Positions 1 through 5,734 of a stretch of 7,347 nt of DNA are shown in pieces. The notes under the pieces are model-generated. The model worked only from the letters and a program-made list of their open reading frames with translations, searched no databases and was not told where the DNA came from. The stretch is from Bacteroidales bacterium UBA4353 (GTDB lineage: Bacteria > Bacteroidota > Bacteroidia > Bacteroidales > Paludibacteraceae), in contig DGSV01000025.1 in NCBI GenBank assembly GCA_002394025.1, forward strand, positions 1-7,347, written 5' to 3'. Position numbers and translations under genes: made by a program. Within the stretch, counting starts at the first letter, position 1, and every line of letters begins with the position of its first letter.

Positions 1-205
1 GATCATGAACGTCTGCTTCGTGATGAAACCCGAATACAAAGAACTTGAGGCTGAATTCCTGGCCTTTGCCGGTGAACATGGCATGGTGGGCGTCAAAGGT
101 CATCGCTCAGTAGGTGGTTTCAGAGCATCATGCTATAACGCATTACCGCTCGAGAGTGTAAAAGCCCTCATAGAGTGCATGAAACAATTCGAAGCAAAAC
201 ATTAA
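1..205 (+). CDS. serC: Phosphoserine aminotransferase, C-terminal fragment
   Basis: This is the last 67 or so residues of SerC, cut by the left window edge; the reading frame is open to base 2, and the ATG at 5 is an internal methionine. SerC is a PLP enzyme that transaminates 3-phosphohydroxypyruvate to O-phosphoserine with glutamate, in serine and pyridoxal phosphate synthesis. The visible part carries the family's C-terminal signature: GHRSVGG followed by FRASCYNALP. The His-Arg pair and the later Arg belong to the substrate phosphate and carboxylate binding group known from E. coli SerC. The PLP lysine lies upstream and cannot be checked. The gene ends with TAA. serA follows after 142 bases, and the serC-serA pairing supports the call. 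The gap (206-347) shows no strong hairpin and no clear promoter, so I cannot tell whether the two genes are co-transcribed. Confidence 0.95.
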   Translation, partial: IMNVCFVMKPEYKELEAEFLAFAGEHGMVGVKGHRSVGGFRASCYNALPLESVKALIECMKQFEAKH

Positions 206-347
206 TTACCGGGAAAACAAGAAGGTAGAAGGCTAAAGCGGTTGAAGCACACATGGGCTACTTCATGCAAATCTATTGCCTTACCCCTTACTCCTAATCC
301 GTAGAAAAGAAAAACAAGCTGGAAAACTTCCAAACTTCCTAAAAAAC

Positions 348-1265
348 ATGAAAATTCTCGTTGCAACAGAAAAGCCATTCGCGGCAATAGCTGTAGAAGG
401 CATAAAAAAGGCAGCTTCCGAAGCCGGCGCTGACATCGTCATGCTTGAGAAATATACCGATAAAAATCAGTTACTCACCGCCGTGAGGGATGTTGACGCG
501 CTGATAGTACGTTCTGACATTGTTGACAAAGCCGTATTCGATGCCGCGCGCAGCCTCAAAATCGTTGTGCGTGCCGGAGCCGGATACGACAACATAGACC
601 TCGCAGCAGCCACTGCCGCAGGAGTATGCGTAATGAATACTCCGGGGCAGAATGCCAATGCCGTGGCGGAACTGGTGATAGGTATGCTCATCTACGCTTT
701 CCGCAACCGCTTCAACGGAACATCCGGTAAAGAACTAAAAGGCAAGACATTAGGTTTGCACGCCTTTGGCAATGTAGGTCGCAATGTAGCGCGTATCGCA
801 AAAGGGCTTGGCATGAACGTTGTGGCATACGACGCTTTCTGCCCCAAGGAAGTGATAGAAAAAGAAGGCGTGAAAGCCGTGGATAGTGTTGAGGAACTCT
901 TTAGCGGCAGCGATATAGTATCTCTGCATATTCCCGCCACGGAGCAAACACGAGGCTCTATCAATCATAGCCTCATGGATATCATGCCCAAAGGCGCAAC
1001 TCTGGTCAATACGGCACGCAAAGAAGTCATCAACGAACATGACCTCATAGAGTGGCTCACGGCACGCGCTGACGTACAGTATCTCGCTGATATCCAACCT
1101 TTATGCCACGAACAGCTACTGCAACTATGCCCTGACAGATACTTTGCCACCCCTAAAAAAATGGGAGCCCAGACGGCAGAAGCCAACATCAACGCCGGCA
1201 TAGCCGCGGCACGGCAAATCATAGATTACCTCAAAAACGGCAACGAACGTTTCAGACTCAATTAG
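348..1265 (+). CDS. serA: D-3-phosphoglycerate dehydrogenase, short form with catalytic Lys
   Basis: The 305-residue product is a D-isomer 2-hydroxyacid dehydrogenase that oxidises 3-phosphoglycerate to 3-phosphohydroxypyruvate with NAD+, the first step of serine synthesis. Visible features, numbered from the ATG at 348: substrate-loop motif RAGAGYDNID (about 75-84); Rossmann motif AFGNVG (139-144), in which the first Gly of GxGxxG is Ala; the NAD-ribose Asp in VVAYD (D162); the substrate Arg in NTAR (R224). The usual TPH motif near the end reads TPKK (K270/K271), so the catalytic His is replaced by Lys, and the usual Glu region reads LADIQP. The protein ends after the catalytic core, without ASB or ACT regulatory domains, so classical serine feedback through ACT is not expected. 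The open frame extends to a TTG at 276, but homology begins at MKILVATEKP, so the ATG at 348 (A-rich leader) is preferred. A barrel gene follows one base after the stop. Confidence 0.93.
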   Translation: MKILVATEKPFAAIAVEGIKKAASEAGADIVMLEKYTDKNQLLTAVRDVDALIVRSDIVDKAVFDAARSLKIVVRAGAGYDNIDLAAATAAGVCVMNTPGQNANAVAELVIGMLIYAFRNRFNGTSGKELKGKTLGLHAFGNVGRNVARIAKGLGMNVVAYDAFCPKEVIEKEGVKAVDSVEELFSGSDIVSLHIPATEQTRGSINHSLMDIMPKGATLVNTARKEVINEHDLIEWLTARADVQYLADIQPLCHEQLLQLCPDRYFATPKKMGAQTAEANINAGIAAARQIIDYLKNGNERFRLN

Positions 1266-1266
1266 A

Positions 1267-1977
1267 ATGACTAAACGCCTAATAATTATCTGCCTACTGG
1301 TCGTTAGCATCACAGCACTCTATGCACGAGGCAACGACAAGGATACTATACCCTATCATTTCGACACCAAATGGCGCATCGAATTGGGATATACGCAGCC
1401 TTATTTGCGCCAATCGAAAGAAAACCGCAGTTTTGCACCTTATAGTGGAAGACTGGGTTTTACTGTAGATTTCGTACTGCCCATTGATTACCTCACTGTA
1501 CAAACAGGCTTATACTACTCATTATCGTACGATTACACACGTCAAAAATACGTCTATGCAAATGAATATTTGGGACAGGAGACATGGATGCACGATCTTA
1601 TGATCCCTGCCCGACTGAATCTCGACTTCAATATCTGGCGCAAACTGCACTTGATATTCTTTGCCGGTCCCGAATTCGGCATAGGCATGGCGAGGGTACA
1701 ATACACTCAAAATCACCTTAATGCAGCCAACAACACTGCCGAAGTACTACGTAACACAATGGGTGATAAGTTCTTCACCGACGGCAAGCACGACCTATAC
1801 AGCGAAGGCATCATCCGTCGCTTTAACTTCATGCTCGGCGCCGGAGGAGGAATTCAATGGGACCACTGGCAGCTATTGGGGGGATACGACTTCGGACTCA
1901 ACGACCTTGGTAAAACACGACAGTACCGCGGTCTCAAGCAATGGCAATGGTACGTAGCCGTGGCATATCAGTTTTAA
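1267..1977 (+). CDS. Small outer-membrane beta-barrel protein (PorT/OMP_b-brl-like)
   Basis: The 236-residue product has a signal peptide (MTKR, then a hydrophobic core to ALYA, cleavage near residue 20). The rest is alternating, aromatic-rich beta strands separated by polar loops, for example LGFTVDFVLP (63-72), VQTGLYYSLSY (78-88), LMIPARLNLDF (111-121), IFFAGPEFGIGM (130-141) and LGAGGGIQWDHWQLLGGYDFGL (190-211, a strand-turn-strand unit). It ends in a C-terminal Phe (YQF), the usual BAM insertion signal. The strand order with an IPARLNL strand followed by a FAGPEFG strand resembles the Bacteroidota porin-like 'outer membrane beta-barrel' families of about 200 residues. The number of strands and the cargo cannot be read from sequence. 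One base separates it from serA, so it is very likely co-transcribed and possibly translationally coupled; a functional link to serine synthesis is not implied. The start at 1267 is the only one that keeps the signal peptide. Confidence 0.8.
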   Translation: MTKRLIIICLLVVSITALYARGNDKDTIPYHFDTKWRIELGYTQPYLRQSKENRSFAPYSGRLGFTVDFVLPIDYLTVQTGLYYSLSYDYTRQKYVYANEYLGQETWMHDLMIPARLNLDFNIWRKLHLIFFAGPEFGIGMARVQYTQNHLNAANNTAEVLRNTMGDKFFTDGKHDLYSEGIIRRFNFMLGAGGGIQWDHWQLLGGYDFGLNDLGKTRQYRGLKQWQWYVAVAYQF

Positions 1978-1993
1978 CGACAAAGAAAAAAAA

Positions 1994-2057
1994 GATAAAT
2001 CAATTTTACGAAATATCGAAAATCCGTTATTCAGAAATTCCGATTTATTGATTTATC
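1994..2057. repeat. 11-bp perfect inverted repeat in the intergenic gap
   Basis: GATAAATCAAT at 1994-2004 is the exact reverse complement of ATTGATTTATC at 2047-2057, with 42 bases between the arms. Neither arm extends further with pairing. The stem is almost all A-T and has no following T-run, so it is not a standard terminator for the barrel gene. Part of the match arises because the left arm resembles an octamer unit in reverse orientation; the array is listed separately. Confidence 0.6.
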
Positions 2058-2072
2058 GAAATGTCGAAAAAT
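2009..2072. repeat. Degenerate 8-bp tandem array, eight units
   Basis: Reading from 2009 in steps of eight gives eight consecutive units of consensus CGAWWTWY. Position 2 is G in all eight units (2010, 2018, 2026, 2034, 2042, 2050, 2058, 2066), position 1 is C in six and position 3 is A in seven. Only one other G (2063) occurs between 2009 and 2072. The first two units (CGAAATAT, CGAAAATC) and the last two (CGAAATGT, CGAAAAAT) are nearly the same pair, 48 bases apart. The array ends 24 bases before the ATG at 2097 and lies in the only gap after serA large enough for a promoter. No Bacteroidota -33/-7 pair (TTTG, TAnnTTTG) was found in it. It could be an operator array or a decayed octanucleotide minisatellite; function is unknown. 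Confidence 0.7.
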
Positions 2073-2096
2073 CTCAGAAAATCAAATTAACATTCA

Positions 2097-2942
2097 ATGA
2101 TAGAGAATAACGCTAAATACCAGCAACTTGAAGTCGAAGACGGTGTCTATATTCCTGATATTGGCATCGACTACCCTACTGACGATCCTCATAAGCGCAT
2201 AGTGCCGGCAAAACATATCTACGACATCAAGTTTGACGACACGTATCCTTATATCGACCACTCTACGCATTTCCGTTGGCATCATCGCTTTGCCTACGCG
2301 CTGCTTTATACTCACGTATTCATCACCAATCGCGTCAAATACGGCTTGCGTATTCACGGCAGAGACATCCTCAAGAAGTACGCAAAACAGCTCGACGAGC
2401 ATGGTGCTATCACTATTGGCAACCACTGTTTCCGTTGGGACGTTCCCTGTATCCTTCAAGCTATCCGCTATCGAGAATTATGGATACCGATGTATGCCGA
2501 ACATTTTCTGACTAAAGATAACTGGTATCTTGTGCATATCGGTGGCATACCATTACCCGCTACCATGGGAGGACAGCGGAAATTCATCAAAGCATTTGAT
2601 GAGCTGCATAGCCAAAACAAATGGTTCCATTTCTTCCCTGAAGGCACACGCTGGGACTTCTACAAACCCATAAAACCTTTCCAACCCGGAGCTTTCGACT
2701 TCGCATATAAATATAATATGCCTATCTTGCCCGTTGTCATCACTTATCGCGAACGAAAAGGTATCTTCCGACTCTTTGCTCCGAAAGAAATACCGCTTCT
2801 TGACGTCACTATCGGAGAACCTATATGGCCCGACATGAACAACAACCGTAAGGACGAAGTGCTCAGACTGCAGAAACTCTGTCACAAAGTTGTGTGCGAT
2901 ATGGTGGGTATCAAAAACAACCCTTGGCCTGACGTAGAATAA
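2097..2942 (+). CDS. PlsC-family 1-acylglycerol-3-phosphate acyltransferase-like protein
   Basis: The 281-residue product carries the ordered glycerolipid acyltransferase (LPLAT/PlsC) motifs. Motif I is NHCFRWD (109-115; catalytic pair H110 and D115 in HX4D). A motif II-like segment GGIPL lies at 149-153. Motif III is FPEGTRW (180-186), whose Glu and Arg bind the acceptor phosphate. Motif IV is PILPVVITY (209-217). These enzymes transfer an acyl chain from acyl-ACP or acyl-CoA to a lysophospholipid or similar acceptor at the inner face of the cytoplasmic membrane. There is an extended, tyrosine-rich N-terminal region (1-60) and only one weak hydrophobic stretch (65-77), so attachment is probably peripheral. 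Motif II lacks the usual arginine position, so the acceptor is uncertain: lysophosphatidate, lyso-aminolipid or another lipid are all possible. It begins after the 119-base octamer-containing gap, so it may open its own transcription unit; the next gene starts 39 bases after its stop. Confidence 0.85.
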   Translation: MIENNAKYQQLEVEDGVYIPDIGIDYPTDDPHKRIVPAKHIYDIKFDDTYPYIDHSTHFRWHHRFAYALLYTHVFITNRVKYGLRIHGRDILKKYAKQLDEHGAITIGNHCFRWDVPCILQAIRYRELWIPMYAEHFLTKDNWYLVHIGGIPLPATMGGQRKFIKAFDELHSQNKWFHFFPEGTRWDFYKPIKPFQPGAFDFAYKYNMPILPVVITYRERKGIFRLFAPKEIPLLDVTIGEPIWPDMNNNRKDEVLRLQKLCHKVVCDMVGIKNNPWPDVE

Positions 2943-2981
2943 CAATCATAACAAAGAACCTTTACTGAGGCAAAGAATACA

Positions 2982-4034
2982 ATGCTAAAACATTTTTGTT
3001 TTTTATTTGTTGCCTTGACAATTGCCATGACAACCTTTGGAGCCGGTATCAATTACAACGGCACCAATCTAACTCTCAACAATGATTTCACTCGCACTCA
3101 ATGCGGCACTTCTTTCAAGAATGTCATGAAAGAAGTCAGTGGTTTTGCTTGCTCACGCCAAACTCCGGGCTATATCTGGCAACACGGCGATGAGAATACG
3201 GGAAGCAACAAAAAGATTGTTGCCATAACCCCTGACGGCAACCTGCAAATGACAGTAAACATCTCCAACGACCCGGGACGCGACGATTGGGAGGACATAG
3301 CCACGGGTACCTTTAACGGCGTAAACTACATCTTCATAGGAGCAATAGGCGACAACGACCTTCAGTATAATAATTCCTACTATATCTATTACTTTGAGGA
3401 ACCGGCAATCACTTCAGGTACGATAACCGTCAATGTCAACTACATACGTTATGGCTATCCCGACAACAAGGCTCACAACACCGAGACTCTCATGTACGAT
3501 AACATTGACAATACATTCTATATAGCTGACAAGGTCAAAGATGGAGTGTGCACTCTCTATTCACTGCCTTTCGACCTCTCTTATGGCACTGGCACACAGA
3601 CTCTCACTTTAGTCACGCCACTTGGCAACGGCAGCAAATTCAACTTCCTTACCGGTGGCGACATCAGTCCCGACGGCAAATGGATGGCTATCAAAAACAA
3701 AAAATATGTCCTGCTGTGGGAGCGTAACGGCAATGAAAGTCTCGCAACAACAGCACTGCGTGCCCCGGTGCAAATCGCGGCATATCAGGAAGAAGCTCAA
3801 GGTGAAGCAATAGCATGGTTTGACGCCACAACTTTCTATACCACCAGCGACCAGAAAAACGACACACCAATTTATAAATACGTCAGAGTGTTAGACACCG
3901 ATGACGACACTGCCATTGATGAAGTCAAAGACACTGACCAACAACCTACGGTACGCAAAATCATTCGTGACGGAGCAGTATATATCATCGTTAACGGCGT
4001 TGAATACAATGCTGCGGGACAGCGTATTAAGTAA
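2982..4034 (+). CDS. Secreted beta-propeller-like protein with Bacteroidales C-terminal tail
   Basis: The 350-residue product has a signal peptide (1-20, ending TTFGA). The core resembles a widespread family of secreted beta-propeller-like proteins, recognised by ordered motifs: VSGFACSRQTPGYIW (52-66), DWEDIATG (102-109), IFIGAIGDND (117-126), EEP (139-141), HNTETLMYD (165-173), ADKVKDG (182-188), GGDISPDGKWMA (225-236) and QGEAIAWF (273-280). The equally spaced acidic/Gly motifs suggest repeated blades and possible metal sites. No enzyme activity can be assigned; in related proteins the fold is often labelled esterase-like or phytase-like without biochemical support. After an acidic linker rich in Asp and Thr (304-320) comes a short C-terminal module (324-350) ending in NAAGQRIK. 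The neighbours are the acyltransferase upstream (39 bases) and the lipoprotein downstream (24 bases). Both this gene and the lipoprotein gene have an AATACA sequence just before the start. Extracytoplasmic location is well supported; the function is unknown. Confidence 0.8.
   Translation: MLKHFCFLFVALTIAMTTFGAGINYNGTNLTLNNDFTRTQCGTSFKNVMKEVSGFACSRQTPGYIWQHGDENTGSNKKIVAITPDGNLQMTVNISNDPGRDDWEDIATGTFNGVNYIFIGAIGDNDLQYNNSYYIYYFEEPAITSGTITVNVNYIRYGYPDNKAHNTETLMYDNIDNTFYIADKVKDGVCTLYSLPFDLSYGTGTQTLTLVTPLGNGSKFNFLTGGDISPDGKWMAIKNKKYVLLWERNGNESLATTALRAPVQIAAYQEEAQGEAIAWFDATTFYTTSDQKNDTPIYKYVRVLDTDDDTAIDEVKDTDQQPTVRKIIRDGAVYIIVNGVEYNAAGQRIK
3951..4031 (+). other. C-terminal tail module of the secreted protein
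   Basis: Residues 324-350 read as two short beta strands with a basic and hydrophobic pattern (VRKIIRDGAVYIIVNG, then VEYNAAGQRIK). Tails of the form K-x-[IL]-x-[ND]-G-x-[VL]-Y-I-x-x-x-G-x-x-Y-[ND]-x-x-G-[QR] recur at the ends of many unrelated secreted Bacteroidales proteins. They resemble, but are shorter than, type IX secretion C-terminal domains. The module is preceded by an acidic linker, as expected for a separable tail. Its role in sorting or attachment is an inference. Confidence 0.6.
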
Positions 4035-4058
4035 CCGACAATTAACAAAAAATACAAT

Positions 4059-4553
4059 ATGAAAAAAATTCTATTTACATTACTCGCCGTTGTGCTTCTA
4101 TGCGCTTGCGAAGGACCTCAGGGACCTCGTGGACCTCAAGGTCCTAAGGGCGACAAAGGTGACAACGCGACTCCAACACAATGGACAATCATCAACTATA
4201 CTGTAAACTATTCCGACTGGAAAGAAGACGGCACAGCAATATCAGTAGAAATACCCGTAGAAGAACTCACCAAGGAAATCTACGAAGGAGGCATGATGAA
4301 AGTCTATCTCGTTTTCGACAACTACATGAACGAGTTACCATGCACACGCTACCGCTCCTACAAAATTCAGGACGCACAGGGCAACGACGTGCTCGATGAA
4401 AAGGGCAACCCCACCTACGCCTACTATTCTCAAACAATAGACGTAGATTATAAGGTCGGAGCGGTAAAGATATATATCACCAATTCAGACTTCCAAGGCT
4501 ATGACGAGGAAGGCACAGAACCTATGGTCTTCCACATCATGCTTGTATATTAA
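4059..4553 (+). CDS. Collagen-like lipoprotein
   Basis: The 164-residue product begins MKKILFTLLAVVLLCAC, a type II signal peptide with lipobox LCAC and Cys17 as the lipidated residue. Directly after it come six Gly-X-Y triplets (residues 19-36: GPQ, GPR, GPQ, GPK, GDK, GDN), a very short collagen-like segment. The rest (about 40-164) is a beta-rich domain with a WTIINYTVNYSDW stretch (42-54), as seen in other small Bacteroidales lipoproteins that start CEGPxGPxG. Six triplets alone are probably too few for a stable triple helix, so the segment may act as a stiff spacer. No strong acidic tract follows the Cys, so the typical Bacteroidota surface-export signal is not evident and periplasmic facing is possible. 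The stop overlaps the methyltransferase start (TAATG), so the two genes are translationally coupled. Function is unknown; homopolymer formation and glycan binding are both untested ideas. Confidence 0.82.
   Translation: MKKILFTLLAVVLLCACEGPQGPRGPQGPKGDKGDNATPTQWTIINYTVNYSDWKEDGTAISVEIPVEELTKEIYEGGMMKVYLVFDNYMNELPCTRYRSYKIQDAQGNDVLDEKGNPTYAYYSQTIDVDYKVGAVKIYITNSDFQGYDEEGTEPMVFHIMLVY
4113..4166 (+). repeat. 9-bp tandem repeat encoding the collagen-like triplets
   Basis: Six 9-base units encode six Gly-X-Y triplets. The first three units are nearly identical (GGACCTCAG, GGACCTCGT, GGACCTCAA), the fourth is GGTCCTAAG, and the last two switch from Pro to Asp codons. The DNA-level similarity of the first four suggests growth by slippage, so copy number may vary between strains. 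Confidence 0.85.
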
Positions 4554-5734
4554 TGAACCAAGCCACCCGCGAGTTCATAGCCACGCACATCACCGATGAT
4601 GTGTACACACTTTCGCTCAAAGCCAAGCGCTATCCCGATGTTGATATGCGCCTGGCTTTGCGTCAGATAGAGTCTCGACAGCGCTATGCCAAGAAATTGC
4701 CTGAAATAGTAGCAAACGACTACTGGCTCTTTCCGGCACGCTTGTCACTTGAGCAATGCTCCTCAGAGCACACTGCGCGCTACAAAGCTTCACTATTTGC
4801 CAAACTATGCACAAGTTTCGACTCCTATGCTGACCTCACAGGAGGCATGGGGGTCGATTTCTACTACTGCTCACAACTATTCAAAAAAAGCTTTTTCATC
4901 GAACAGAATGCAGAACTTTGCGACGTGGCGCGACATAACTTCCAAGCCTTGCCTGCCGAAATTCTTCACACCGACAGCACAACATGGCTCCGTGATATTA
5001 CACACCTCAATGCCATATTCATAGACCCCGCCCGACGAGACGGTGCCGGGCACAAAGTCAGCGCATTGGCGCAATGCACTCCGGACATTACTCAAATATG
5101 GACTCTGTTGATTAAGAAAAGCGAAGTAGTGATGGCAAAAATCAGTCCCATGCTTGATGTTACTCAGGCAATGCGGGATTTAAGCCATATCACGGAAGTA
5201 CACTACGTCGGCACTGCCGCGGAATGTAAGGAAACGCTGCTCATCACGCACCAAGGCGAAAACATTGACACACAGCACATCGTGCATGAGGACAGCCTTG
5301 AGGACTTCGTCTTTACCACTCAACAAGAGCATCAGACGCTACCCGTTATCGCATCGGGTATCGGCGCATACCTGCACGTACCATCAGCCACAATGCTCAA
5401 GGCCGCGCCCTATAAACTCCTTTGTCACCACTACAACGTTGCTGCTCTCTCCAAAGACACACACCTATACACTTCTGACAGCATACCAACACAATGGCAC
5501 GGAAAAACATATATCGTAAAAAATATCTACACGACAACAAAAAACGACATCAAACACCTGAAAGCACTTGGAAACGCAAATATCAGCGTTCGTAACACAC
5601 CATTCACCGCCGATGAACTACGCAGAAAAATAGGTATCAACGATGGAGGCGACACGCATCTATTCGGCACTCGCGTCGCGTCAGGGGAAATAATTATCAT
5701 CGAAACACAACCCTACTTTGGAGCACGGGTATAA
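4553..5734 (+). CDS. SAM-dependent methyltransferase with PG_1098/THUMP-like domain
   Basis: The 393-residue product matches the Bacteroidota family typified by PG_1098. Order of parts: an N-terminal helical region (1-85) with LALRQIESRQRYAKKLP (34-50); a class I Rossmann methyltransferase core with SAM motif I ADLTGGMGVD (93-102), the acidic end of strand 2 in FIEQN (115-119) and motif IV FIDPARRD (156-163); then a small ferredoxin-like segment around GAYLHVPSATMLKAAPY (271-287); and a C-terminal THUMP-like region (about 320-388) containing GINDGGDTHLFGTR (361-374). THUMP-type domains bind RNA, so an RNA substrate is likely, but the modified base is not known to me. The DPARR motif is distinct from the DPPY/NPPY of N6-adenine enzymes. 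The ATG at 4553 shares its A with the lipoprotein stop and gives the full family N-terminus. The 3' end overlaps the convergent permease gene by 22 bases. Confidence 0.88.
   Translation: MNQATREFIATHITDDVYTLSLKAKRYPDVDMRLALRQIESRQRYAKKLPEIVANDYWLFPARLSLEQCSSEHTARYKASLFAKLCTSFDSYADLTGGMGVDFYYCSQLFKKSFFIEQNAELCDVARHNFQALPAEILHTDSTTWLRDITHLNAIFIDPARRDGAGHKVSALAQCTPDITQIWTLLIKKSEVVMAKISPMLDVTQAMRDLSHITEVHYVGTAAECKETLLITHQGENIDTQHIVHEDSLEDFVFTTQQEHQTLPVIASGIGAYLHVPSATMLKAAPYKLLCHHYNVAALSKDTHLYTSDSIPTQWHGKTYIVKNIYTTTKNDIKHLKALGNANISVRNTPFTADELRRKIGINDGGDTHLFGTRVASGEIIIIETQPYFGARV

Noticed and set aside
320..332. Hairpin TGGAA-AAC-TTCCA before serA as an attenuator
   Set aside because: Five pairs with a three-base loop, no T-run and no leader peptide; this is expected by chance.
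276..347. N-terminal 24-residue extension of SerA from a TTG at 276
   Set aside because: The extension is basic and low in homology, the start is TTG, and the enzyme family begins at MKILVATEKP; the ATG at 348 has an A-rich leader typical of the phylum.
206..347. Small gene or riboswitch in the serC-serA gap
   Set aside because: No reading frame with a plausible start and no strong structure; only weak short stems such as TGAAG/CTTCA were found.
2094..2459. 121-residue minus-strand reading frame opposite the acyltransferase
   Set aside because: It lies fully antisense to a gene with clear motifs and shows no recognisable domain; the same applies to 750-1097 and 2553-2945 on the minus strand.
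2097..5734. The acyltransferase, propeller, lipoprotein and methyltransferase genes as a new defence or toxin system
   Set aside because: No nuclease, toxin, sensor or effector domain is visible; the genes look like envelope and RNA-modification functions, and the spacing alone does not show one system.
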